This document shows, piece by piece, positions 58,017 through 64,000 of a DNA stretch of 64,000 bases. The notes beneath the pieces are model-generated. The model saw only the letters and a program-made list of their open reading frames with translations, made no database searches and was not told the DNA's origin. The stretch's first letter is position 1, and every line of letters begins with the position of its first letter. The DNA lies in NCBI RefSeq assembly GCF_017745675.1, contig NZ_JAFLJM010000012.1:102792-166791 (forward strand), in the 5' to 3' direction. Origin of the DNA: Alkalihalobacillus sp. BA299 (GTDB taxonomy: Bacteria; Bacillota; Bacilli; Bacillales; Bacillaceae_F). The position numbers and the translations under genes are program-made.

Positions 58017-58817
58017 TTAGCGTGGCTGATTTGCTGTATAAAATTTGAAGCTTAAATGATCTTGAACGGGAATCCATGCACCGATCCCCTGCTGAGTCAC
58101 GTTTTTAACATCAAGCTTTCTTTTTCCATTTTTTATGGTTAAATAGACTTCACCATACGTTACTTTTCCTTTTTCATTTGCGGCTGGAACATAGGCATAT
58201 AGATACCCAACGTTTTTAGGCGCAATATTATATATCTGTCCTTTTTTCGTCCCATATCCAATGATTGTATCAAAAGCAAGTGGTAGTCCTGTTTTTTCAG
58301 CCGCTTTAATCATCATCATTTTTTTTACTTCTTCACTATTTGGAACTTCAGCCGTTAATCCACCTGAAATTTTCTTTTGTTGATCCTGTGTATAAGTCAA
58401 CTTTTGTGGCGTGCGTCCACCACGATTATCCACATAATTTGTGTTCACCTTATTATATTCCCAATTCACGTTTGTCTCCCCTGATTCATAATTAAGTGGC
58501 CATTGGCCTAAATAAATGGAAGCCTTAAAAAGCAATGCTGTTTTCGCATTGTGAATAGTAGACTCATTTAATAATCGAATGAGTTCTGGATTTGCAATTT
58601 TAACCTCTGATGAATCTAATAGTTCCTGCGTTAATTCACTTGGCTGTAAATAAGGAAGATCTTGAGTTGGATTAGGATACGTGTTGTCTTTTGAAATGTC
58701 TAAGACGTAATCAGGAATTTTGGCTTTCTTTTTCTCCTCTGTATTTTTTTCAGCCAAACCAGTTAACGGTAATATAAATAGAAACAATACAAGAATACAT
58801 AGCGATACCTTTCGCAT
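58017..58817 (-). CDS. yfkD: YfkD-family exported protein
   Basis: A 266-residue protein with a signal peptide (ends near GLAEK). It matches the YfkD family: YVLDISKDNTYPNPTQDLPYLQPSEL, FKASIYLGQWPLNYES, YNKVNTNYVDNRGG. The function is unknown and it has been linked to sporulation-gene lists only by genus context. The ATG at 58817 follows AGGAGG. Its place after yfkAB conserves Bacillus gene order, supporting that the element sits in the original yfkAB locus. Confidence 0.88.
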   Translation of the reverse strand: MRKVSLCILVLFLFILPLTGLAEKNTEEKKKAKIPDYVLDISKDNTYPNPTQDLPYLQPSELTQELLDSSEVKIANPELIRLLNESTIHNAKTALLFKASIYLGQWPLNYESGETNVNWEYNKVNTNYVDNRGGRTPQKLTYTQDQQKKISGGLTAEVPNSEEVKKMMMIKAAEKTGLPLAFDTIIGYGTKKGQIYNIAPKNVGYLYAYVPAANEKGKVTYGEVYLTIKNGKRKLDVKNVTQQGIGAWIPVQDHLSFKFYTANQPR

Positions 58818-58892
58818 CGACTTTTCCTCCTTCTTTCTATAACTGTACGATTGCTTATAGTTTTTTCAATCTATAAAAATTTATCCATCAAA

Positions 58893-58917
58893 AAAGACTT
58901 CATTACCGAAGCCTTTG
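58893..58917 (-). terminator. terminator of the YczE-like gene
   Basis: GGCTTC and GAAGTC (one GU pair) form a short stem followed on the minus strand by TTTTTTG, 10 bases after the stop. Confidence 0.7.
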
Positions 58918-58926
58918 ATTTGAGTC

Positions 58927-59529
58927 CTATATGCTAACTATTTTTTTTACTCGTTTAAAAAATACTTGAATAAGTGGTCCAATGCTTAAGGTAACAACTA
59001 TCGTACCAATTCCAATCGGCCCTCCTATGAACAACGCAGCAATTAAAGCTATAATCTCAGCTAATGTTTTTGCTCCCATAAGACGTAGTCGAAACAACCG
59101 TTTTAAATTTAACATTAGTCGATCAATTGGAATGATAGCAAAGTCAGCTTGCAAGTAAGTCGCTATCCCTAACCCCATTATAGTAACTCCTAATAATAGT
59201 ACTGCAGCTTGTATTGGTAACTCCGTTAAGCGAATATCTTGAAAAACAATTAACAGCCAAAAATCAATGAAATAACCTAGTAAAATGACCGTAATTAACG
59301 AATGAATTTCTGGACGTGCCCAAGCTAAGAGAGCATTAATTATGATTAAAATAACACCTATAAGGATAACCCATGTGCCAACAGTCCAACCAAAGCGTGC
59401 TGATAAACCAACACTTAACGCATCCCAAGCTCCTGCTCCAAGATTAGAAATAATTGTAAACGTAATACCGACAGCTAAAATAAATAGTCCAATAACATAA
59501 GATAAACTTCTTCGCACGATAGTTGGCAA
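58927..59529 (-). CDS. YczE/YitT-like membrane protein
   Basis: A 200-residue protein with five membrane segments. It shows the pattern LGAGAWDALSVGLS after the first segment and FAIIPIDRLM, as in the YczE/YyaS/YitT family of unknown function. The TTG at 59529 follows AGAGGTGA at about 8 bases. It is divergent from the YetF-like gene. Confidence 0.85.
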   Translation of the reverse strand: MPTIVRRSLSYVIGLFILAVGITFTIISNLGAGAWDALSVGLSARFGWTVGTWVILIGVILIIINALLAWARPEIHSLITVILLGYFIDFWLLIVFQDIRLTELPIQAAVLLLGVTIMGLGIATYLQADFAIIPIDRLMLNLKRLFRLRLMGAKTLAEIIALIAALFIGGPIGIGTIVVTLSIGPLIQVFFKRVKKIVSI

Positions 59530-59612
59530 TGTACTCTCACCTCTTACTGTGTATAATTTACATTTTATGCATAACCTAACCTTAGTTTTTTATAAGGTTA
59601 GGAGGAATTTTT

Positions 59613-60227
59613 TTGGATTATCATTGGGTTTGGAAAGCAATATTAATTATTTGTGTAGGAATTATGATATTACGGCTTGGTGGACGAAAATCCATTTCTC
59701 AATTGACAGTATCCCAAACCGTTATTATGATTTCTATCGGTACGTTAATGATACAACCTGTAAGCAACCGTAATATTTGGACGACATTTATGATTGCACT
59801 ATTACTTGTTATTACTTTAATCTTTATCGAATTTCTTCAATTAAAATTTGATATTATTGAAAGTTTTATCACCGGTAAATCAATGGTTGTCATTGAAAAT
59901 GGGGTCCTCAATACAAAGAACTTAAAAAAGTTAAGACTTACGGTCGACCAATTAGAGATGCGTTTGCGACAAGCGAATGTTCAGCACATTAGTCAAGTAA
60001 AATGGGCCACGATTGAACCTAGCGGACAACTAGGTCTTGTCTTAAACGAACAAAGTCAGCTTGCAACAAAACAAGACATTCAAATGGTATTAAATTATAT
60101 TCATAGTAAACTTCCCGCAGGACAAATTCCACCTAATATTATTCAACCGAAAAGCCATTCCTCCATATTTACAGAAGCGAAATCACGAAAACACGACAAC
60201 GGTGCCCCTTCTAGACAACTGGATTAA
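59613..60227 (+). CDS. YetF-like (DUF421) membrane protein
   Basis: A 204-residue protein with three N-terminal membrane segments and a soluble DUF421/YetF domain (LRLGGRKSISQLTVSQTVIMI; MVVIENGVLNTKNLKKLRLTVDQLEMRLRQANV). In spore formers, relatives sit in the inner spore membrane and affect germination or resistance. The TTG at 59613 follows TAGGAGG. The C-terminus is longer and more variable than the domain. Confidence 0.85.
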   Translation: MDYHWVWKAILIICVGIMILRLGGRKSISQLTVSQTVIMISIGTLMIQPVSNRNIWTTFMIALLLVITLIFIEFLQLKFDIIESFITGKSMVVIENGVLNTKNLKKLRLTVDQLEMRLRQANVQHISQVKWATIEPSGQLGLVLNEQSQLATKQDIQMVLNYIHSKLPAGQIPPNIIQPKSHSSIFTEAKSRKHDNGAPSRQLD

Positions 60228-60250
60228 TAACGTACAGTCTCACGCACGGT

Positions 60251-60284
60251 GACAGGTACCTTTACTGAAGTAAAGATGCCTGTC
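60251..60284 (+). terminator. hairpin after the YetF-like gene
   Basis: GACAGG (60251-60256) pairs with CCTGTC (60279-60284), and TTTAC with GTAAA inside. It resembles a dispersed Bacillus palindrome as much as a simple terminator, as it lacks a T tract. Confidence 0.5.
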
Positions 60285-60403
60285 TCAACTAAGAAGCGGA
60301 AGATGTCTGCTTATCGGCGACAAACGCTGGAGGGCCAACAATTAGTGTCCTGACTTTTGGACACGTTTGATGGACCGAAGCGACCTCGAGCCGATGACAC
60401 CTG

Positions 60404-60725
60404 CAGCTAGACAAGAAAAGCGGAAGTGCCCGTATAGCGACGTATGGACTAGCCTCGGCCGCAGGAGATAAAGGAAACACAATGAACGTTAGTGAATTGA
60501 TGTTGACTTATCGTACGGCGGTGAGGGAAGTCTCACTAGTCGCTGGGCGCTACAGCTAGACAATAAGAAAAGCGCAAGCGCCCGTTTAGCGACGTATGGA
60601 CTGGACTGAGCCGCAGGAGATAAAGGAAACACAATGAACGTTAGTGAATTGATGTTGACTTATCGTACGGTGGTGAGGGAAGTCTCACTAGTCGCTGGAC
60701 GCTGCAGCTAGACATCCTCGAAATT
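60404..60725. repeat. tandem ~150-160 bp intergenic repeats
   Basis: Two units, near 60404-60552 and 60553-60714, plus part of a third, begin CAGCTAGACA. A ~90-base block (60458-60548 and 60610-60700, offset 152) is almost identical between them. The second unit holds the palindromic GCGCAAGCGCC typical of dispersed Bacillus repeats. Frames through it are not credible genes. Confidence 0.8.
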
Positions 60726-60799
60726 TATAATTTGGGCGTTTGCGTGTATTTTTTTGCAAACAAATTGTATGAGAACCCCAACATTTATTATAGAGCCAC

Positions 60800-60830
60800 A
60801 AAAAAAGAACTACCTGATTAAAGGTAATTC
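60800..60830 (-). terminator. terminator of the rRNA-tRNA operon
   Basis: GAACTACC (60807-60814) and GGTAATTC (60823-60830) form an 8-bp stem with one GU, followed on the minus strand by TTTTTTTG. It lies about 45 bases beyond the last tRNA. Confidence 0.85.
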
Positions 60831-60872
60831 CATTACATATTTTATGTATTACCAATTTCTTGGTTAATGAAA

Positions 60873-60956
60873 TGGTGCGGGTGAAGGGACTCGAACCCCC
60901 ACGTCAAAGACACTAGATCCTAAGTCTAGCGCGTCTGCCAATTCCGCCACACCCGC
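60873..60956 (-). tRNA. tRNA-Leu (TAG)
   Basis: Cloverleaf with long variable arm; anticodon loop CTTAGGA; CCA encoded. It is the last tRNA of the transcript. Confidence 0.93.
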
Positions 60957-60968
60957 AGCTTAAACCAA

Positions 60969-61044
60969 TGGTGAGCCATGAAGGACTCGAACCTTCGACC
61001 CTCTGATTAAAAGTCAGATGCTCTACCAACTGAGCTAATGGCTC
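60969..61044 (-). tRNA. tRNA-Lys (TTT)
   Basis: Anticodon loop CTTTTAA; acceptor GAGCCAT pairs with ATGGCTC; CCA encoded. Confidence 0.95.
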
Positions 61045-61057
61045 CTAGAATAATGAT

Positions 61058-61109
61058 GTTTCTTCCTCTACAGACTTCTTTTCAATGTAGATGCGTCGAA
61101 ACAACTCAT
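61058..61109. repeat. spacer repeat family 2, copy 1
   Basis: Shares GTTTCTTCCTCT ... GTCGAAACAACTC with the copy at 62945-62994. It lies just 5' (in transcript sense) of tRNA-Lys. Confidence 0.6.
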
Positions 61110-61129
61110 AGTATTTTCGAAAAAAGAAA

Positions 61130-61163
61130 ATGCTCATTACTTACCGACTAAGCTAATCGTTCC
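61130..61163 (-). pseudogene. degenerate 5' fragment of tRNA-Lys
   Basis: ATGCTC...TTACCGACTAAGCTAAT matches the 5' half (acceptor strand and D arm) of the adjacent tRNA-Lys with several changes and a 5-6 base insertion. No 3' half follows. Confidence 0.65.
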
Positions 61164-61244
61164 AAAAATAAAAATGGGTACTATCAGTATTACCCATTTT
61201 AACAGGCTTCGTAGAATGCTACGTAACTTTGTTAAAGTTATAAG

Positions 61245-61320
<76 letters not shown>

Positions 61321-61325
61321 ATGGA

Positions 61326-61401
61326 TGGTGGAGGATGACGGGCTCGAACCGCCGACCCCCTGCTTGTAAGGCAGGTGCTCTCCCAGCTGAGCTAATCCTC
61401 C
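61326..61401 (-). tRNA. tRNA-Val (TAC)
   Basis: Anticodon loop CTTACAA; acceptor GGAGGAT; CCA encoded. Confidence 0.95.
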
Positions 61402-61411
61402 AATAAGATTT

Positions 61412-61531
61412 TGATAAGCGGCGAATCTCTTCGTCAGTTTCGTACTTACGGTACTCACGTATTTAAGGATACGCTCCGTTTCCTTTAGAACTTCACTTCC
61501 TCGACCTTCTTGCTTCTGAAAATCTTCTTTT
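61412..61531. repeat. spacer repeat family 1, copy 1
   Basis: Begins TGATAAGCGGCGAATCTCTT and ends TTCTTGCTTCTGAAAATCTT. Related copies are at 62608, 63388 and 63517. Confidence 0.7.
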
Positions 61532-61540
61532 AAAAATATA

Positions 61541-61615
61541 TGGTGACCCGTACGGGATTCGAACCCGTGTTACCGCCGTGAAAGGGCGGTGTCTTAACCG
61601 CTTGACCAACGGGCC
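61541..61615 (-). tRNA. tRNA-Glu (TTC)
   Basis: Anticodon loop CTTTCAC; acceptor GGCCCGT; CCA encoded. Confidence 0.95.
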
Positions 61616-61618
61616 ATT

Positions 61619-61694
61619 TGGCTCCACAGGCAGGACTCGAACCTGCGACCGATCGGTTAACAGCCGATTGCTCTACCAACTGAGCTACTGTGGA
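61619..61694 (-). tRNA. tRNA-Asn (GTT)
   Basis: Anticodon loop CTGTTAA; acceptor TCCACAG; CCA encoded. Confidence 0.95.
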
Positions 61695-61702
61695 ATAATT
61701 CA

Positions 61703-61779
<77 letters not shown>

Positions 61780-61796
61780 TAATCATATTGTTTTCA

Positions 61797-61873
61797 TGGT
61801 CGGGAAGACAGGATTTGAACCTGCGACCCCCTGGTCCCAAACCAGGTGCTCTACCAAGCTGAGCCACTTCCCG
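61797..61873 (-). tRNA. tRNA-Pro (TGG)
   Basis: Anticodon loop TTTGGGA; acceptor CGGGAAG; CCA encoded. Confidence 0.95.
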
Positions 61874-61879
61874 TAAAAA

Positions 61880-61956
61880 TGGTGCGCCCTGAGAGATTCG
61901 AACTCCCGACCTTTTGATTCGTAGTCAAACACTCTATCCAGCTGAGCTAAGGGCGC
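61880..61956 (-). tRNA. tRNA-Arg (ACG)
   Basis: Anticodon loop CTACGAA, presumably deaminated to ICG; acceptor GCGCCCT; CCA encoded. Confidence 0.95.
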
Positions 61957-61959
61957 ATA

Positions 61960-62048
61960 TGGTGCCGAGGGCCGGACTTGAACCGGCACGGTAGTCACCT
62001 ACCGCAGGATTTTAAGTCCTGTGTGTCTGCCAATTCCACCACCCCGGC
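61960..62048 (-). tRNA. tRNA-Leu (TAA)
   Basis: Long variable arm; anticodon loop CTTAAAA; acceptor GCCGGGG pairs with CCTCGGC through GU; CCA encoded. Confidence 0.95.
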
Positions 62049-62065
62049 AAAGCAGACGATTTACT

Positions 62066-62140
62066 TGGAGCGGAAGACGGGACTCGAACCCGCGACCCTC
62101 ACCTTGGCAAGGTGATGTTCTACCACTGAACTACTTCCGC
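62066..62140 (-). tRNA. tRNA-Gly (GCC)
   Basis: Anticodon loop TTGCCAA; acceptor GCGGAAG; CCA encoded. Confidence 0.95.
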
Positions 62141-62144
62141 ATAA

Positions 62145-62219
62145 TGGCTGGGCTAGCAGGATTCGAACCTACGCATGACGGAGTCAAAGTCCGTTGCCTT
62201 ACCGCTTGGCTATAGCCCA
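62145..62219 (-). tRNA. tRNA-Gln (TTG)
   Basis: Anticodon loop CTTTGAC; acceptor TGGGCTA; CCA encoded. Confidence 0.95.
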
Positions 62220-62251
62220 ATATGTTTGTTAACCCATCATAGCAATTATAA

Positions 62252-62328
62252 TGGGGCGATTGATGGGAATCGAACCCACGAATGCCGGAGCCACAATCCG
62301 GTGCGTTAACCACTTCGCCACAACCGCC
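62252..62328 (-). tRNA. tRNA-His (GTG)
   Basis: Anticodon loop TTGTGGC; begins with the extra G(-1) typical of tRNA-His (GGCGGTT); CCA encoded. Confidence 0.95.
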
Positions 62329-62335
62329 ACGCGTC

Positions 62336-62409
62336 TGGCAGGGGCAGTAGGAATCGAACCCACACTGACGGTTTTGGAGACCGTAGTTCTACCTTTAAAC
62401 TATGCCCCT
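62336..62409 (-). tRNA. tRNA-Trp (CCA)
   Basis: Anticodon loop CTCCAAA; acceptor AGGGGCA; CCA end encoded. Confidence 0.95.
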
Positions 62410-62421
62410 TAATTAAGAAAA

Positions 62422-62506
62422 TGGTGGAGGGGGACGGATTCGAACCGCCGAACCCTCAGGGAGCGGATTTACAGTCCGCCGCGTTTAGCCACTTCGCTAC
62501 CCCTCC
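62422..62506 (-). tRNA. tRNA-Tyr (GTA)
   Basis: Long variable arm; anticodon loop CTGTAAA; acceptor GGAGGGG; CCA encoded. Confidence 0.95.
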
Positions 62507-62519
62507 AGCCTAAAATAAA

Positions 62520-62595
62520 TGGTGGCTCGGGACGGAATCGAACCGCCGACACATGGATTTTCAGTCCATTGCTCTACCGACTGAGCTACCGAGCC
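62520..62595 (-). tRNA. tRNA-Phe (GAA)
   Basis: Anticodon loop CTGAAAA; acceptor GGCTCGG; CCA encoded. Confidence 0.95.
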
Positions 62596-62607
62596 TTATT
62601 CGGTCTG

Positions 62608-62720
62608 TGATAAGCTTCGAATTTCTTCGTTAACTCCCCTCAGTCACGTCCTCATGTATTACTTATACACTCCTGCGTTCGTTTGGTTGTTCCCTCGAAC
62701 TTCTCGCTTCTCTCAACCCT
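62608..62720. repeat. spacer repeat family 1, copy 2
   Basis: Begins TGATAAGCTTCGAATTTCTT and ends CTCGAACTTCTCGCTTCT, with a variable middle. It lies between tRNA-Phe and tRNA-Asp. Confidence 0.7.
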
Positions 62721-62738
62721 CAAATATGAAAAATTAAA

Positions 62739-62814
62739 TGGCGGTCCCGACGGGAATCGAACCCGCGATCTCCTGCGTGACAGGCAGGCATGTTAACCGC
62801 TACACCACGGGACC
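62739..62814 (-). tRNA. tRNA-Asp (GTC)
   Basis: Anticodon loop CTGTCAC; acceptor GGTCCCG; CCA encoded. Confidence 0.95.
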
Positions 62815-62818
62815 ACTT

Positions 62819-62895
<77 letters not shown>

Positions 62896-62944
62896 TCGTT
62901 ATAAAGCTTACGGATGATGTTCACTTCTCCGTAGCGTCTTGACT

Positions 62945-62994
62945 GTTTCTTCCTCTTCTAGATGTTCTTCGCAGGATATCCGTCGAAACAACTC
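62945..62994. repeat. spacer repeat family 2, copy 2
   Basis: GTTTCTTCCTCT ... GTCGAAACAACTC as in 61058-61109, here next to the initiator tRNA. Confidence 0.6.
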
Positions 62995-63007
62995 GATGAT
63001 CAATCAC

Positions 63008-63036
63008 CGATGCATTGCTCGTTGCTCCACCCCACG
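63008..63036 (-). pseudogene. degenerate 5' fragment of tRNA-fMet
   Basis: TGCTCCACCCCACG (63023-63036) repeats the 5' end of the adjacent initiator tRNA (TGCTCCACCCCGCG) with one change; the preceding 15 bases match loosely. No 3' half is present. Confidence 0.6.
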
Positions 63037-63065
63037 ATAATATGAATGTTCATTTTAAAAAAATA

Positions 63066-63160
63066 TGGCGGAGGAAGAGGGATTCGAACCCCCGCGCGGT
63101 TTAACCCGCCTGTCGGTTTTCAAGACCGATCCCTTCAGCCGGACTTGGGTATTCCTCCGC
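63066..63160 (-). tRNA. tRNA-Ser (TGA)
   Basis: Long variable arm; anticodon loop CTTGAAA; acceptor GCGGAGG; CCA encoded. Confidence 0.95.
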
Positions 63161-63167
63161 ATGATAA

Positions 63168-63243
63168 TGGTGGAGCCTAGCGGGATCGAACCGCTGACCT
63201 CCTGCGTGCAAGGCAGGCGCTCTCCCAGCTGAGCTAAGGCCCC
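63168..63243 (-). tRNA. tRNA-Ala (TGC)
   Basis: Anticodon loop CTTGCAC; acceptor GGGGCCT; CCA encoded. First tRNA after 5S. Confidence 0.95.
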
Positions 63244-63260
63244 ATATAAAATATCTTATA

Positions 63261-63376
<116 letters not shown>

Positions 63377-63387
63377 CTATAAAATTG

Positions 63388-63505
63388 TGATAAGCTTCGT
63401 ATTTCTTCGTTGACTGCGCTCATTTCGTTGCTCAAGTACCCTTCAAACGTACATTCCGCTACTCGTGAACTTGTCGCCTCGATCTACTCGCTTCTAACAA
63501 TTTTC
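63388..63505. repeat. spacer repeat family 1, copy 3
   Basis: Begins TGATAAGCTTCGTATTTCTT in the 23S-5S spacer and ends CTCGATCTACTCGCTTCT. Confidence 0.7.
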
Positions 63506-63516
63506 TTATCGGATTT

Positions 63517-63690
63517 TGGTAAGCGGCAAATTTCTTCGTCAGCTGCAATTCTTGCGGTGCTCCGACGTACAGGATGTACTAGTGCCGACGTTGTCACAGG
63601 ACGTGACGAACTTAGTCGGTTACCTTTAACATACGCTCCACTCCTCAGAATTTTGCTTCCTTGAACTTCTTGCTTCTGAAAATCTTTTTG
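63517..63690. repeat. spacer repeat family 1, copy 4
   Basis: Begins TGGTAAGCGGCAAATTTCTT and ends TTCTTGCTTCTGAAAATCTT, matching copy 1 best, with a longer middle. It stands in tandem with copy 3 in the unusually long (~400 base) 23S-5S spacer. Confidence 0.7.
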
Positions 63691-63774
63691 AAATTTTGAA
63701 GGTTTATTCCTTCAAAACTAGATAACATAGACATTGAGTTTTCTTGAAAAGTCAAGTTCACCTTCTATTTTGGA

Positions 63775-64000
63775 TAAGTCCTCGACCGATTAGTATCTCT
63801 CAGCTCCACGTGTCACCACGCTTCCACCCGAGACCTATCAACCTCATCATCTCTAAGGGGTCTTACTTACTTAACGTAATGGGAAATCTCATCTTGAGGG
63901 GGGCTTCACGCTTAGATGCTTTCAGCGCTTATCCCGTCCACACGTAGCTACCCAGCTATGCTCCTGGCGGAACAACTGGTACACCAGCGGTGTGTCCATC
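63775..64000 (-). rRNA. rrl: 23S ribosomal RNA, 3' end
   Basis: The conserved 3' terminal region of 23S (minus strand) with TCAGCTCCACGTGTCACCACG and GCTTAGATGCTTTCAGCGCT in the plus reading. The gene continues past the right edge; the exact 3' end is approximate. Confidence 0.95.

Noticed and set aside
60289..60480. 63-codon minus-strand ORF
   Set aside because: It lies in the tandem repeat region, lacks a ribosome site and has a composition typical of repeat-derived frames.

Overview
The window comes from a low-GC Gram-positive of the Bacillaceae, probably an alkaliphile-like Bacillus relative (genus inferred only). The evidence is strong AGGAGG-type ribosome sites with frequent TTG/GTG starts, an RNase J1-type enzyme, YfkAB/YfkD/SE1561/PdaA synteny, BioW/BioI biotin genes, and an rRNA operon followed by a long CCA-encoding tRNA array. 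No genus-level assignment can be proven from the sequence alone.

Left part (1-20.3 kb): a sugar locus on the minus strand (GH32 sucrose/fructan hydrolase running off the left edge, YesL-like protein, two MalG/MalF-type permeases, solute-binding lipoprotein) with a divergent LacI regulator, a promoter and three AACGTTTTCA sites. Only the last ~65 codons of its fructokinase remain. It is followed by SelO, a GSDH-like lipoprotein, a PAP2 phosphatase, a SulP transporter with a UspA partner, RNase J1-like, katG with a PerR-like box, a membrane permease and a nitroreductase.

20.3-30.7 kb: one long minus-strand catabolic operon led by an FCD-type GntR regulator whose promoter is covered by palindromes. 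It encodes FAH-family, Ldh-family, amidohydrolase, Rieske, SDR, 2-hydroxyacid dehydrogenase and M20 proteins plus a complete tripartite tricarboxylate (TctB-TctA-TctC) importer. The substrate is unknown but is probably a carboxylate.

30.9-38.4 kb: a broken SEC-C/TPR gene, a RelE/ParE-Phd type toxin-antitoxin pair, rlmD, and bioW-bioF-bioI with a BirA operator overlapping the bioW promoter. 38.6-50.5 kb: a carbon-phosphorus lyase island, phnFGHIJKM-(small ORF)-phnL-PHP on minus and phnDCEE on plus, with Pho-box-like repeats facing both ways in the divergent control region. The terminal PHP gene probably replaces PhnP and PhnN.

50.6-60.2 kb: GAF protein, pdaA, class I fumarase, histidine phosphatase, SE1561 protein, then a compact element made of a large serine recombinase plus a foreign 5' half of yfkAB fused in frame to the host 3' half. 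This is the most unusual structure in the window. YfkD, a YczE/YitT-like protein and a YetF-like protein follow. 60.3-64 kb: tandem intergenic repeats, 20 tRNA genes, 5S rRNA and the 3' end of 23S rRNA, all on minus, with repeat families and degenerate tRNA fragments in the spacers.
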